Source of the DNA: Brevundimonas subvibrioides | GTDB lineage: Bacteria > Pseudomonadota > Alphaproteobacteria > Caulobacterales > Caulobacteraceae | Assembly (NCBI RefSeq): GCF_027271155.1 | Contig: NZ_CP114542.1 | Location: forward strand, 1 to 64,000 | DNA: 64,000 nucleotides | Direction of reading: 5' to 3' | In this document: positions 10,521 through 21,955 of the stretch, in pieces | Numbering within the stretch: the stretch's first letter is position 1 | How the letters are laid out: every line of letters begins with the position of its first letter | Translations under genes and position numbers: made by a program | The notes under the pieces: model-generated | Told to the model about the DNA's origin: nothing | What the model saw: only the letters and a program-made list of their open reading frames with translations | Databases searched by the model: none

Positions 10521-11486
10521 TCAGAGGGATTTCAGGAACCCGATCAGGGCCACATTGACCTCCTCCGGCCGCTCCTGCTGCAGCCAGTGGCCCGCGCCCG
10601 GCAGGACGGTCTGGCTGCGAAGGTCGGTCAGCCAGTCCTTCAGACCCGCCTCATGCTGACCGGCGTAGTGGCGGACGGGATCGCGTTGCCCGACCATGAA
10701 CATCGACGGCTGGCGGATCTTCCGGCCCTGCAGGAAGGCGGTCAGCGACCAGTTCAGATCCAGGCACCGGTACCAGTCGATCGGCCCCTTGAACCCGCCC
10801 GCGCCGAAGGCCGAGACATATTCCGCAAAATGACCCGGGCTCATCCACGGCGGCAGGGTGGCGTCGTCGGGCACCTCGGACAGGAAGTCGTGGCCGGGGG
10901 CGATGAAGCCGGTGGATTGCCGGTCGTCGGGCGTCGCGCCGTCGTAGCTGTAGAAACCCTTGCGCAAGCCATTCGCGACATCCGCCTCGAAGATCCGATG
11001 GGCGTCGGGGGCCTGGAACTGGTTCATATAGAGCTCGCCCTTGCCCGCGCGGCGGGCCAGGGCGGCCATGGCCGGGGTCGGGGGTCCGCCCGGACGACGC
11101 GGCTGGAACGGCACCGACAGACCCGCCACGGCCGTGAACAGGTCCGGCCGCATCAGGGCGCAATGCCAGGCGACGGGGGCCCCCCAGTCGTGTCCGACCA
11201 CGGTGCATTCGCTCCGGCCCAGCGCCCGGACCAGATCGACCATGTCTCCGACCAGATGCAGGATGGTGTGCTCTTCGGTCCGCCCCGGCTTGTCCGTCCC
11301 GCCATAGCCCCGCATGTCCGGGGCGACCGCGCGATAGCCCGCCGCCCCGAGCGCCTTCACCTGGGCCCGCCAGCTGATGCCCAGCTCGGGAAAGCCGTGG
11401 ATCAGCAGAACCAGCGGCCCGCCTTCGGGGCCGTCCTCCAGCACCTGCTGGGTCAGGCCGTCGGTCTCGACGATGCGGGTCTGCAT
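10521..11486 (-). CDS. Epoxide-hydrolase-like alpha/beta hydrolase
   Basis: Cytoplasmic alpha/beta hydrolase. HGFPE near residue 30 forms the oxyanion motif of the soluble epoxide hydrolase group, GHDWG near residue 100 carries an Asp nucleophile, and GAGHWLQQERPEEV near the end supplies the His. An Asp nucleophile with PVAWH after it favours epoxide or haloalkane-type chemistry over an esterase. ATG 11486 (MQTRIVETDG) is preferred; a GTG 30 bases upstream is possible. Transcribed toward the aldo/keto reductase. Confidence 0.85.
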   Translation of the reverse strand: MQTRIVETDGLTQQVLEDGPEGGPLVLLIHGFPELGISWRAQVKALGAAGYRAVAPDMRGYGGTDKPGRTEEHTILHLVGDMVDLVRALGRSECTVVGHDWGAPVAWHCALMRPDLFTAVAGLSVPFQPRRPGGPPTPAMAALARRAGKGELYMNQFQAPDAHRIFEADVANGLRKGFYSYDGATPDDRQSTGFIAPGHDFLSEVPDDATLPPWMSPGHFAEYVSAFGAGGFKGPIDWYRCLDLNWSLTAFLQGRKIRQPSMFMVGQRDPVRHYAGQHEAGLKDWLTDLRSQTVLPGAGHWLQQERPEEVNVALIGFLKSL

Positions 11487-11626
11487 GGGCGGCGGGGCTC
11501 CCGGTTGAGCGAGCACCCTGCACCGTCAGCCCGTCCGTCGCAATCGGATCGGGCACCGCCAATTGGGCTGGATCGGGGCTTGCGGCAGGCGCAGTCTGGG
11601 GGCGCAACCTGTCAGGGGCGTGGACG

Positions 11627-12976
11627 ATGATCGTGGCGATGGAAATGGTTCAGGCGGAGGCGGCCCAGGCCGATCTGGTCGGCCGGTGGGAGGGGGCGCT
11701 GAACGTCGGCGGAACGTCGCTGCCGATCGTGATCCGCGTCGAGCAGGGGTCGAACGGGCTGGTGACCGTCATGGACAGCCCGGCCCAGAATGCGCGCGGC
11801 ATCCCGGTCGCCGATCTGATCCTGAACGGCGGCGTCGTCCGCTTCGCTGTCCCCGTCGCGCGCGGCGGGTTCGAGGGCGCGGTCTCGGCCGATGGCGGCA
11901 CCTGGACCGGCACCTGGACGCAAGGAGCGGGCTCCCTGCCCCTGATCCTGACGCGCGCGGCCAACGCCGCAGAGCCGGCCGGTCCGAACCGGCCCCGGAC
12001 GCCGCAGCCGCCCTTTCCCTATGCGGCCGAGGATGTGACCTTCCGCAACGAGGGCGCGGGGATCACCCTGGCGGGCACATTGACCCTGCCGGCAGGGTCG
12101 GGGCCGTTTCCGGCCGTCGTCCTGCTGACCGGATCGGGCGCGCAGGACCGGGACGAGACGATCTTCGACCACAAGCCCTTCGCGGTCTGGGCCGATGCCC
12201 TGACGCGGCGTGGGATCGCGGTCCTGCGCTACGACGACCGGGGCATCGGCGGGTCGGGCGGCGGAGGGCCGGACGAGACCACGGCCGATTTCGCCACGGA
12301 CGCCGGGGCCGCGATCGCCTTCCTGCAGACCCGACCCGAGATCGACGCGGCCCGCATCGGCCTGATCGGCCACAGCGAGGGTGGAGCCATCGCGCCCCTG
12401 GCCGTCCGGAACGGCGCGCCCGCCGCCTTCGTCGTCATGCTGGCGGGACCAGCCGTGTCGGGAGCCGAGATCATCACCGAACAGGCCGCGATGATCGCCG
12501 CAGCCTCGGGCCAGACGCCGGAGCAGGTGGCGGCGCTGCGAAGCGTGCAAAGCCGGACCATGGCCGCCGTGGTCGCCAACAGGAACGACGGCCCCGCGGC
12601 AGCCGCGGCCGCCAGTGCCGTGCTGGTCGAGGCCGGCATTCCGGCGGAACGGGCGCGCAGCAGCACCGCCGCCATGGCCTCGGGCTGGTACCGGTATTTC
12701 GTCGCCTATGACCCCGCTCCGGCCCTCGCCGCCCTGACCGTGCCGCTGCTGGCCGTCTATGGCGAAAAGGACCTTCAGGTGCCCGCGACGCTGGACGCCG
12801 GGGCCCTGCGCCGGCTCCAGCCCTCGGCCGAGATCGTCGTCCTGCCGGGCCTCAACCATCTGATGCAGACCGCCACCACCGGCCTGCCCGGCGAGTACGG
12901 GACGATCGAGGAGACGGTGTCGCCGCTGGCTCTGGACACGGTCACCGACTGGGTCGTGAAGGTCACCACCCGCTGA
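11627..12976 (+). CDS. Alpha/beta hydrolase, peptidase-like, possibly exported
   Basis: Residues 15-120 form a beta-rich N-terminal domain (LVGRWEGALNVGGTSLPIVI). The rest is an alpha/beta hydrolase with LLTGSGAQDRDE, YDDRGIGGS and the nucleophile elbow GHSEGG. The C-terminal LNHLMQ should hold the catalytic His. Similar two-domain proteins are annotated as serine peptidases or acyl esterases; the substrate is unknown. The N-terminus MIVAMEMVQAEAAQA looks like the tail of a signal peptide, but the frame upstream has no start codon, so export is uncertain. Divergent from the epoxide-hydrolase-like gene. Confidence 0.82.
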   Translation: MIVAMEMVQAEAAQADLVGRWEGALNVGGTSLPIVIRVEQGSNGLVTVMDSPAQNARGIPVADLILNGGVVRFAVPVARGGFEGAVSADGGTWTGTWTQGAGSLPLILTRAANAAEPAGPNRPRTPQPPFPYAAEDVTFRNEGAGITLAGTLTLPAGSGPFPAVVLLTGSGAQDRDETIFDHKPFAVWADALTRRGIAVLRYDDRGIGGSGGGGPDETTADFATDAGAAIAFLQTRPEIDAARIGLIGHSEGGAIAPLAVRNGAPAAFVVMLAGPAVSGAEIITEQAAMIAAASGQTPEQVAALRSVQSRTMAAVVANRNDGPAAAAAASAVLVEAGIPAERARSSTAAMASGWYRYFVAYDPAPALAALTVPLLAVYGEKDLQVPATLDAGALRRLQPSAEIVVLPGLNHLMQTATTGLPGEYGTIEETVSPLALDTVTDWVVKVTTR

Positions 12977-13000
12977 TCTTGTTTGGAGCAGCGCAAGTCG

Positions 13001-13768
13001 TCATCGCCCGTTCCACGAGGCCCAGGTTGGCAGGTCCGATCCTGTGCGGCGGGGCTTCAGGATCACGTCCTGAATGCAGCGCAGTCGCGTCATATTGGCA
13101 AACGTCAGCTCCGCGGGGTCGGGCCATGGCTGCAGGTCGATATCGAACACCTCGAACCCCTCGAAGAGCCACTGTGCGAACTTCATCGGGCTGATCCCGT
13201 GGGTGATGTTCAGGCAGGCCGCGTTGAATTCCATCCAGATCCAGGGCCGGTCGCGCTCGATAAGCCCGGTCGCGCCGTCCAGGACGAAAGGTTCGAAGCC
13301 TTCCACGTCGATCTTTACAAGGCAGACGCCTTCGGTCGGCCTGTGGGCGTCAAGCGTGGTGACGGGTATGTGCGCCGGGCGAAAGTCCGGGGCCTGGGCA
13401 TACAGATAGGCCTCGGTCGTGAAGTGGCAGTTGCCCCGGTTCGCAGCCATGACAAAAGGCATCACACCGGGGCGGTCGGAAACACCGGCTTCGATCAGGG
13501 TGGCGCGGGTGTCGATGTTTCGGCGATAATAGGCCGCGCTGACGGGCGAGGGCTCGAAGGCCACGACGCGGCAAAGCGGCGCTGCTTCCAGCATGACCCT
13601 GCTCGCCGCCCCGAGGTTGGCACCAACGTCGAAAATCACCCCGGACTGCACATGGGTTCGCACGAATGCGCCCAAGGGCTCCAGATCAACCATATGCCGG
13701 TCGAGGTTCTGGAAATAGAGATCGTCCGGATCACCTACCAGGGCGCACTGGCTGGCCGACAGCGTCAT
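13001..13768 (-). CDS. FkbM-family SAM-dependent methyltransferase
   Basis: The class I methyltransferase motif I is VIFDVGANLGAASRVML and motif II is VVAFEPSP. DVEGFEPFVLDGA is the diagnostic FkbM stretch. These enzymes O-methylate sugars or small metabolites; the substrate here is unknown. The frame opens further upstream inside the pirin gene, but the residues there are low-complexity Arg/Pro. ATG 13768 (MTLSASQC) gives 255 residues, 10 bases after the pirin stop, suggesting one operon. Convergent with the hydrolase gene, 24 bases apart. Confidence 0.85.
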   Translation of the reverse strand: MTLSASQCALVGDPDDLYFQNLDRHMVDLEPLGAFVRTHVQSGVIFDVGANLGAASRVMLEAAPLCRVVAFEPSPVSAAYYRRNIDTRATLIEAGVSDRPGVMPFVMAANRGNCHFTTEAYLYAQAPDFRPAHIPVTTLDAHRPTEGVCLVKIDVEGFEPFVLDGATGLIERDRPWIWMEFNAACLNITHGISPMKFAQWLFEGFEVFDIDLQPWPDPAELTFANMTRLRCIQDVILKPRRTGSDLPTWASWNGR

Positions 13769-13778
13769 GCCGACGCCG

Positions 13779-14714
13779 TCACGCCGGGGGCGTCGGCGGC
13801 GGCTGGACCGGTTCCGAGCGGGTCGTGACGGCCGCATCGTCCGGTAGAGGAATAAACTCCAGATCGTCCTCGTCGGGCAGTTTCATCCGCCCGGCCTGCC
13901 AGTCGGCCTTGGCCTGATCCAGCCGGGCCTGGGACGACGAGACGAAGTTCCACCAGATGAGCCGCGGGCCCACCGGCTCGCCGCCCAGGGCCATGACGGT
14001 GGCCTGGGTCAGGGACTTCACGGTCGGCTCGGCATGAGGTGCCAGCACGATCATCTGGCCTTCGTGGAAGGTCCGGTCGCCGACCTCGATGGAGCCTTTG
14101 GCGACGTACAGCGCGCGCTCGGGCATGCCGCCCGCGCCCTTCCCCGACGGCGGGGTGGTGCGCACGCCCGGCTGCATCTCCCAGTGGACATAGAACAGCG
14201 GCGAGGACGTCTTCACACTGGCCGCCGCGCCATAAGCCTCTCCCGCCACCAGCCGCGCGAACAGGCCGCTGTTCTCATAGGCCGGCAGCGAATCCTCGCC
14301 ATGGTGCTGGAAACCGGGGTCGATCTCCTCGGCCTCATCGGGCAGGGCGATCCAGGCCTGCATGCCGTTCATCGGCCCGCCCTGCGCCTGCTTCAGCGGA
14401 TCGGTGCGTTCGGAATGGACGATGCCCTTGCCCGCGGTCATCCAGTTGACCTCGCCCGGACGGATCGCCTGACGATAGCCCAGGCTGTCGCGGTGCATGA
14501 TCTCGCCCTCGAACAGATAGGTCAGGGTCGACAGGCCGATGTGGGGATGGGGCCGCACATTGATCGCCTCGGCCCCCGGCGCGAACTCGGCCGGACCCAT
14601 ATGATCCAGGAAGATGAAGGGCCCGACCATCCGGCGCGAATGGAACGGCAGGATGCGCCCGACCTCGAACCCGCCAAGGTCTTTCCTGCGCGCGTCGATC
14701 ACCATCTCGATCAT
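13779..14714 (-). CDS. Pirin family protein
   Basis: Bicupin metal-binding protein. MIEMVIDARRKDLGGFEVGRILP, FIFLDHMGP and RPHPHIGLSTLTYLFEGEIMHRDSLG are hallmark pirin sequences, and the first cupin carries the metal-binding His pair (HPHIG) and Glu. Bacterial pirins have been linked to quercetinase activity and redox sensing; the role here is unknown. ATG 14714 gives the usual family N-terminus; ATG 14750 would add 12 atypical residues. It leads a likely two-gene unit with the FkbM methyltransferase. Confidence 0.9.
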   Translation of the reverse strand: MIEMVIDARRKDLGGFEVGRILPFHSRRMVGPFIFLDHMGPAEFAPGAEAINVRPHPHIGLSTLTYLFEGEIMHRDSLGYRQAIRPGEVNWMTAGKGIVHSERTDPLKQAQGGPMNGMQAWIALPDEAEEIDPGFQHHGEDSLPAYENSGLFARLVAGEAYGAAASVKTSSPLFYVHWEMQPGVRTTPPSGKGAGGMPERALYVAKGSIEVGDRTFHEGQMIVLAPHAEPTVKSLTQATVMALGGEPVGPRLIWWNFVSSSQARLDQAKADWQAGRMKLPDEDDLEFIPLPDDAAVTTRSEPVQPPPTPPA

Positions 14715-14798
14715 GTCGGTCGTCCCCGGGAAGGCTGTGGCCACCAGCATCGCGCGAGCCGGGGCTCTGGATCAAGTCTGGCGATCAGGACCGTGTCG

Positions 14799-15335
14799 TC
14801 AGAGGCCGACCAGCGCCGCCAGCTTCAGCACCGTGTTCCAGTTGCGCCCGGTGCCCGTGCCGATCAGCCGGGGCTGCGCCATCCCGGCCATCTTCGACGA
14901 GCCGATGCCGTCCGGGTGCCAGAAGAACAGGTTTCCGCCGGCCGCCTCGACGGCCTCATCGCCGATGGCAAGGGCGCGCAGGGCCTCCACCGCTCCCGGC
15001 CGGATCCCGCACTTCATCACCATGACGAGCAGGCGGGTTGGATCCAATGTCGCGGCATCGGCGAAGGGGTTGGCCGCCATCATCGCCGCCCACTGGCCGG
15101 GGGTGCGCACCAGGGTCTCGATCAGCCGGCCGAACCGGACCTCGGTCTCCGCCTCGATTGCCGCTTCCAGATCGGCCGGATCCCGGTCGCTCTCGACCAC
15201 CAGATTGCCGCTGGCCATCAGGGTGCGCGGATGGCCCAGCCCCATCTCCTCGGCCATCGCGCGCAGCTCGGTCACCGGGGCGCGAATGCCGCCGGTGTTC
15301 ATCGCGCGGAACAGCACGATGCGGTGATCCATCAT
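14799..15335 (-). CDS. DUF1697 family protein
   Basis: 178-residue protein with the DUF1697 pattern: HRIVLFRAMNTGG near the start, LMASGNLVVES, then IGSSKM and GTGRNWNTVLKLAAL at the end. The function of the family is unknown. Its ATG at 15335 overlaps the mutM stop (ATGA), so it is translated together with mutM. The coupling hints at a DNA-related role but does not show one. Confidence 0.87.
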   Translation of the reverse strand: MMDHRIVLFRAMNTGGIRAPVTELRAMAEEMGLGHPRTLMASGNLVVESDRDPADLEAAIEAETEVRFGRLIETLVRTPGQWAAMMAANPFADAATLDPTRLLVMVMKCGIRPGAVEALRALAIGDEAVEAAGGNLFFWHPDGIGSSKMAGMAQPRLIGTGTGRNWNTVLKLAALVGL

Positions 15336-16195
15336 CGCCTTTGGCAGGTCGAACAGTAGAAGGTCGAGCGGCCGCCCTGGACGATGCGCCGGACCATGCC
15401 GGTGCAGCCTTCGTCGAGGCAGGGCTGGCCCTCGCGGCCATAGACGTCGAACCGGTGCTGGAAATAGCCCTGGCCGCCGTCGGCATTGGCGAAGTCGCGC
15501 AGGGTCGATCCGCCCGCCGCGATGGCATCGGTCAGCACGTCGCGGACGACCACGGCCAGCCGCTCCAGCCGGGGCCGCGAAATCCTGCCCGCCGCGATCA
15601 GGGGCGAGATACGGGCGCGGTACAGGGCCTCGCAGACATAGATATTGCCAAGGCCGGCCACGATCCTCTGATCCAGCAGCGACACCTTGATGTTCTGCTT
15701 CTTGCCCTCGAAGGCCTCGGCGAGGTGCGCGCCGGAAAAGCCGTTGCCGAGCGGCTCGGGGCCCAGACCGGCGAACCAGGCATGGCGGTCGACCGCGTCG
15801 GTCGCCATCAGACCCATGAAGCCGAAGCGGCGTGCGTCGGCGAACCCGATCCGGGTCGCGGACCCGTCGCGCAAGGCGCACAGGCTCATGTGTTCGTGCT
15901 TGCCGCCGATGGGAGCGGGCTCCTCGAACTCGCCCAATTGCTCACCGTCGACGGTGAAGCGCCCGGTCATGCCCAGGTGCGTCACCCAGGTCTCGCCGGT
16001 CGACAGGGCGGTCAGCAGGTATTTGGCCCGGCGGTCGATACGCTCCACGGTCGCCCCCGACAGCCGTTCGATGAATCGCTCGGGAAAGGGGAAGCGCAGG
16101 TCGGGGCGATTCTGTCGCACATGGGTCAGGCGCGCCCCGACCAGCACAGGTTCCAGGCCCCGTCGGACCGTCTCGACCTCGGGAAGTTCGGGCAT
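15332..16195 (-). CDS. mutM: Formamidopyrimidine-DNA glycosylase
   Basis: Base-excision repair glycosylase/AP lyase removing 8-oxoguanine and related lesions. The mature N-terminus PELPEVETVRRGL has the catalytic Pro and Glu. HLGMTGRF, the H2TH region GLGNIYVCEALYRARI and the C-terminal zinc finger with Cys pairs (CLDEGC, YCSTC) are all present. 287 residues, standard length. Overlaps the start of the DUF1697 gene by 4 bases. Confidence 0.97.
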   Translation of the reverse strand: MPELPEVETVRRGLEPVLVGARLTHVRQNRPDLRFPFPERFIERLSGATVERIDRRAKYLLTALSTGETWVTHLGMTGRFTVDGEQLGEFEEPAPIGGKHEHMSLCALRDGSATRIGFADARRFGFMGLMATDAVDRHAWFAGLGPEPLGNGFSGAHLAEAFEGKKQNIKVSLLDQRIVAGLGNIYVCEALYRARISPLIAAGRISRPRLERLAVVVRDVLTDAIAAGGSTLRDFANADGGQGYFQHRFDVYGREGQPCLDEGCTGMVRRIVQGGRSTFYCSTCQRR

Positions 16196-16387
16196 GGCGC
16201 GGTCTAGCGGACGATGCGGCCGGGGTGAAGAGGCGTCTCGCCCCCCGCAGCCCCGGCCCGATCGTGCGGACCCGGAGCGTCTTGTACGGAAACGCCACGG
16301 GTTCGACACAGAAGACCAATGTTTCCGTGATGCATCCGCCGCAAAAACGGAGCAGGGCTTCGGCTCAGCTTCGTGTCGGGGGATTCG

Positions 16388-17212
16388 ATGGCGCACATCA
16401 CAGCAGACGACGCACGCAGACGGCACCGGCCCTGGGTCAGCCTTCATGGCCTGCGCCGGGAGGCGGCGCGAATCCGGCTGTCCCTGGCCGCCGGTCTGCG
16501 GCCGGGCGAACCGGTGACGATCGCGGCGGTCGCCTTGCTGGCCCTGTCGCTCTATTTCATGCTTCTGCCCGGTGTCGATATCGCCGTGAGCCGGCTGTTC
16601 TATTCGCCGGAGGCCGGGTTCGCCCTGGCCGACAACGTCGTGCTGAAGGCGCTGAGAAAGTCCTCGACCTATGCGCTGATGATGATCGTGCTGGGCCTGC
16701 TTGGCGAGATCGCAGTCGGACTCCGGGCCGCGGCCGGCCGTTTCCGGCACTACAGCCGACGGGCCGTGGTGCTGCTGGCCGGACTGGCGATCGGGCCGGG
16801 CCTGATCGTCAACGGCCTGCTGAAATCGACGTGGGGGCGGCCGCGTCCGATCCAGACCGATCTGTTCGGCGGCGACGCGACCTTCACCCCCGCATGGACA
16901 ATCAGCGACGGCTGCGCGCAGAACTGCTCGTTCGTTTCCGGTGAGGCGTCGTCGGCGGCCTGGATGGTGGCGGCGGTCTGGCTCATGACGCCGCCCGAGT
17001 GGCGGCGCTGGACCGTCCCGGCCGCCCTGATCTATGGCATCGCCCTGTCGGTCAACCGGATGGCGTTCGGCGGCCATTATCTGTCCGACACCCTGCTGTC
17101 GTGGGCCATCACCGGCCTGGTGCTGGCCGTCCTGCATCGCCTCACCCTGGCCTGTCCGGTCGAGGCCCGGCGCGCCCGGCGCGGGCAGCGAAGCCGCCCC
17201 GGCGTCGCCTGA
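16388..17212 (+). CDS. PAP2-family membrane phosphatase
   Basis: Integral membrane phosphatase of the PAP2/LpxE type, probably acting on lipid phosphates or undecaprenyl pyrophosphate at the periplasmic face. Motif 1 is KSTWGRPRP and motif 3 NRMAFGGHYLSD. Motif 2 reads VSGEASS where most members have SGH, so the His is replaced by Glu; whether this changes activity is unclear. Five to six hydrophobic segments. ATG 16388 has a GGGGGA ribosome site; GTG 16373 is an alternative. It diverges from mutM. Confidence 0.85.
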   Translation: MAHITADDARRRHRPWVSLHGLRREAARIRLSLAAGLRPGEPVTIAAVALLALSLYFMLLPGVDIAVSRLFYSPEAGFALADNVVLKALRKSSTYALMMIVLGLLGEIAVGLRAAAGRFRHYSRRAVVLLAGLAIGPGLIVNGLLKSTWGRPRPIQTDLFGGDATFTPAWTISDGCAQNCSFVSGEASSAAWMVAAVWLMTPPEWRRWTVPAALIYGIALSVNRMAFGGHYLSDTLLSWAITGLVLAVLHRLTLACPVEARRARRGQRSRPGVA

Positions 17213-17296
17213 GCATTCGCCCGGCGTGAGAGGGGCGTTGCCCAAGCGGGGTTTTGTCGATTAGGTCGCGCGGACCGACGCAGACAGGATCGCCGC

Positions 17297-19345
17297 ATGA
17301 CCCAGACCGCCCCCGCCGCCCCGCCCGCCAGGCGCGTGGAGCTGACCGTCCGGGCCGTGATCCTGGGCTGTCTGCTGGCCGTGATCTTTACGGCCGCCAA
17401 CACCTATCTGGGCCTGAAGGTCGGGCTGACCTTCGCCTCGGCCATTCCTGCAGCGGTCATTTCCATGGCCATCCTGCGGGCGTTCAAGACCTCGACGATC
17501 TGGGAGAATATGACGGTCCAGACCGTGGCCTCGGTCGGCGGGGCCATGAGTTCGATCATCTTCGTCCTGCCCGGCCTCGTCATGGTCGGCTGGTGGACCG
17601 GGTTTCCGTTCTGGGAATCGGTGCTGATCTGCGTGTTCGGTGGGGTGCTGGGCGTGACCTTCTCCATCCCGCTCCGTCGCGCCCTGGTCGTCGATGCGGG
17701 CCTGCCCTATCCCGAGGGCGTCGCGGCGGCCGAGGTCCTGACCGTCGGCTCTCGCGGGGCCGAACAGACTGACAGCGCGGTGCGCGAGAACAAGGCCGGT
17801 CTGGCCGTCGTGGTCGTCGGCGCGATCGTGTCCACCGTCTATGCCTGGCTGGTGTCGGCGCGGGTGTTCGCTGGCGAGGCGGCGCGGTTCGTCAAGCTGC
17901 CGGCCTCGCTGGGTGGCGGAGCGACCGGTCTGGGCTTCGGCATGCAGTTCGCACTTCTGGGGGCCGGACACCTGATCGGGCTTACGGTCGGTCTGGCCCA
18001 GCTGTTCGGCCTGATCGTCGCCTGGTTCGTGTTCGTGCCGCTGATGACCTCGCCCGACGTGGTGGCCTGGCTGGCCAGCCACGGGATCGATTCCATCGCC
18101 TCCACCGTTGCCGGGGCCTCCCCCGAGGAACTGGCCACGACGGTCTGGCGGCGCGAGGTGCGGTTCATGGGAGCGGGCGTCATCGGCGTCGCAGCCCTGT
18201 GGACCCTGATCAAGCTCGCCGGGCCGCTGGTCGGCGGCCTGACCTCGGCGCTGGCGGCCAACCGGCGCCGTGCCGGGGGCGAGGTGCTGGACCGCTCCGA
18301 ACAGGACATTCCCATCCATCTGGTCGGACTGATTTCGGTCGCGTGCCTGGTCGGCATCGCCGGCATCCTGGCGGTCTTCGCCCAGAGCAATCCGACCCTG
18401 GCCGGATCGACCGCCCTGCTGGTCGGCGGGGGTCTGGTCTATGTCGTGGTCATCGGCTTCGCGGTGGCGGCGATCTGCGGCTATATGGCCGGGCTTATCG
18501 GGTCCTCGAACAGCCCGGTGTCGGGCGTCGGCATCCTCGCCATCGTCATCGCCTCGGTGCTGATGCTGGGCGTGATGGCGCTGTCGGGCCTGCCCGCCGA
18601 TCCCTCGGTCGTGGCCTTCGCCCTGATCGTGACGGCGGTGGTGTTCGCCGTGGCCGTGATCGCCAACGACAACCTGCAGGACCTGAAGACCGGCCAGCTG
18701 GTCGGGGCCACGCCCTGGCGGCAGCAGACGGCGCTGATCATCGGCGTGGGCGCCGGCGCGATCGTCATTCCCCTGATCCTGAACCTGCTGAACCAGGCCT
18801 TCGGCTTCGAGGGTGGCCCCGCCGGCATCGCCGACGAGCCCCTGGCCGCCCCGCAGGCCACGCTGATCTCGGCCCTGGCCAAGGGCGTGATCGACGGCGG
18901 GCTGCGCTGGGACCTGATCGGCCTCGGCGCGGTGATCGGCGTCGTCATCATCGTGCTGGATGCGGTGCTGAACGCGACGAGCAAGGGCAAGATCAAGCTG
19001 CCGCCGCTCGCTGTCGGCATCGGCTTCTATCTGCCCGCCGCCGTGACGACGATGCTGGTCATCGGGGCCGTCGCCGGCTGGGTCTATGACCGGGCGATCA
19101 AGACCACCCGCTTCGCCGACGTCGGTCGCCGCATGGGCGTGCTTCTGGCCTCGGGCCTGATCGTGGGCGAGAGCCTGTTCCTGGTCATGACGGCCGGGGT
19201 CATCGTGGCGACGAAGAACGACTCTCCGTTCGCGCTGATCGCGGAAGGATCCTCCTGGCCGGCCATGCTGGCGGGGATCGTCGCCTTCGCCGTCCTGACC
19301 CTCGCGCTCTACACCTGGGTCCGGAGCCGGTCCGCCAGGGTCTGA
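17297..19345 (+). CDS. OPT family oligopeptide transporter
   Basis: 682-residue multi-pass inner-membrane transporter. VELTVRAVILGCLLAVIFTAANTYLGLKVG and ENMTVQTVASVGG are typical of prokaryotic OPT proteins, and LPYPEGVAAAEVL and SSNSPVSGVGILAI are conserved segments. It probably imports peptides or metal chelates using the proton gradient; the substrate cannot be read from the sequence. Stands alone, with its stop 9 bases from the convergent cytochrome gene. Confidence 0.93.
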   Translation: MTQTAPAAPPARRVELTVRAVILGCLLAVIFTAANTYLGLKVGLTFASAIPAAVISMAILRAFKTSTIWENMTVQTVASVGGAMSSIIFVLPGLVMVGWWTGFPFWESVLICVFGGVLGVTFSIPLRRALVVDAGLPYPEGVAAAEVLTVGSRGAEQTDSAVRENKAGLAVVVVGAIVSTVYAWLVSARVFAGEAARFVKLPASLGGGATGLGFGMQFALLGAGHLIGLTVGLAQLFGLIVAWFVFVPLMTSPDVVAWLASHGIDSIASTVAGASPEELATTVWRREVRFMGAGVIGVAALWTLIKLAGPLVGGLTSALAANRRRAGGEVLDRSEQDIPIHLVGLISVACLVGIAGILAVFAQSNPTLAGSTALLVGGGLVYVVVIGFAVAAICGYMAGLIGSSNSPVSGVGILAIVIASVLMLGVMALSGLPADPSVVAFALIVTAVVFAVAVIANDNLQDLKTGQLVGATPWRQQTALIIGVGAGAIVIPLILNLLNQAFGFEGGPAGIADEPLAAPQATLISALAKGVIDGGLRWDLIGLGAVIGVVIIVLDAVLNATSKGKIKLPPLAVGIGFYLPAAVTTMLVIGAVAGWVYDRAIKTTRFADVGRRMGVLLASGLIVGESLFLVMTAGVIVATKNDSPFALIAEGSSWPAMLAGIVAFAVLTLALYTWVRSRSARV

Positions 19346-19354
19346 GGCGGCGGT

Positions 19355-19816
19355 CTATTCCCGATAGGCGTCGTGGCAGGAGCCGCAGGTGCCACGCACG
19401 ATGGTCCAGGCTGCCAGCGCCCCGTCCGTGTCGTTGGCGGCGACTTTCGCCTGTAGATCCGCGGTCGCGGCGGCATAGGCGGCGGCCTTTGCCTCGAAGT
19501 CCGCGCGGTTGGTCCAGATTTCCGGCCTGGCCTTGGTCGCGCCCGGCAGGCTGTCCGATCCGGTGCCGGCCGGGAACATGGTCGGCAGGGCGGTGGCCCA
19601 TTTGTTCAGGCCGGAGGCGGCGAACGCGATGCCCTGCGGCGGCGCGCCGGCGTCCAGCTGGGTCTTGATCGCCCCCAGGGTGACGGCGGACATGTCGAAC
19701 GACGCCTGACGGGCCGCGACGATCTCGGCCGGGCCCGGCGAGGTCTGGCCCTGGGCCCCGGCGACGCCCGCCACGCCCATCAGGGCGACCACGCCCATCA
19801 CGATCGTTCGCTTCAT
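19355..19816 (-). CDS. Cytochrome c'/c-556 family protein
   Basis: 153-residue periplasmic protein with a clear signal peptide (MKRTIVMGVVALMGVAGVAGA) and one heme-binding CGSCH four residues from the C-terminus, the arrangement of the four-helix cytochrome c' family. SFDMSAVTLGAIK and LPTMFPAGTG are common in that family. Such proteins carry electrons or bind NO; the partner is unknown. The true start is the Met before KRTIVMG; upstream codons in frame are not family sequence. Confidence 0.88.
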   Translation of the reverse strand: MKRTIVMGVVALMGVAGVAGAQGQTSPGPAEIVAARQASFDMSAVTLGAIKTQLDAGAPPQGIAFAASGLNKWATALPTMFPAGTGSDSLPGATKARPEIWTNRADFEAKAAAYAAATADLQAKVAANDTDGALAAWTIVRGTCGSCHDAYRE

Positions 19817-20011
19817 TGGCCCGCTCCCGCTGATTGAGAGGCGAAGGCTGCGCCGGGACCTTCGACCTGTCAAATCTGTGCCGTGCTGCGCCCCTATGGC
19901 CTTTCGCGCGTCCAGCCTGTATGAGGCGCGCGCTCCCCGCATGACGCCCCTAACGAGCGGCCCCCGCATTTGTCGGCCGCCTTTTCGCATTGACAGATTA
20001 GAACCTCGGCC

Positions 20012-21850
<1,839 letters not shown>

Positions 21851-21898
21851 TGACAAGGCAGTCCCGGACCTGATCCGGGAGATCGACCCGGAATGCAG

Positions 21899-21924
21899 GA
21901 GGCGCACGAGCGATCGTGCGCCTC
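21899..21924 (+). terminator. Rho-independent terminator after typA
   Basis: Perfect 11-base stem GAGGCGCACGA / TCGTGCGCCTC with a GCGA loop, followed by TTCTACTTT. A smaller hairpin CCCGGA/TCCGGG precedes it at 21863-21879. The convergent MoeB-like gene ends 31 bases further on. Confidence 0.85.
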
Positions 21925-21955
21925 TTCTACTTTCGGCCCTGCGTGGGTCGAGGGA

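Noticed and set aside
14799..15881. Long 360-codon reading of the DUF1697 gene
   Set aside because: The N-terminal half is an out-of-frame reading of mutM; family sequence begins at ATG 15335.
19990..19995. TTGACA as the -35 box of typA
   Set aside because: It lies only 17 bases before the ATG, leaving no room for a -10 box and leader.
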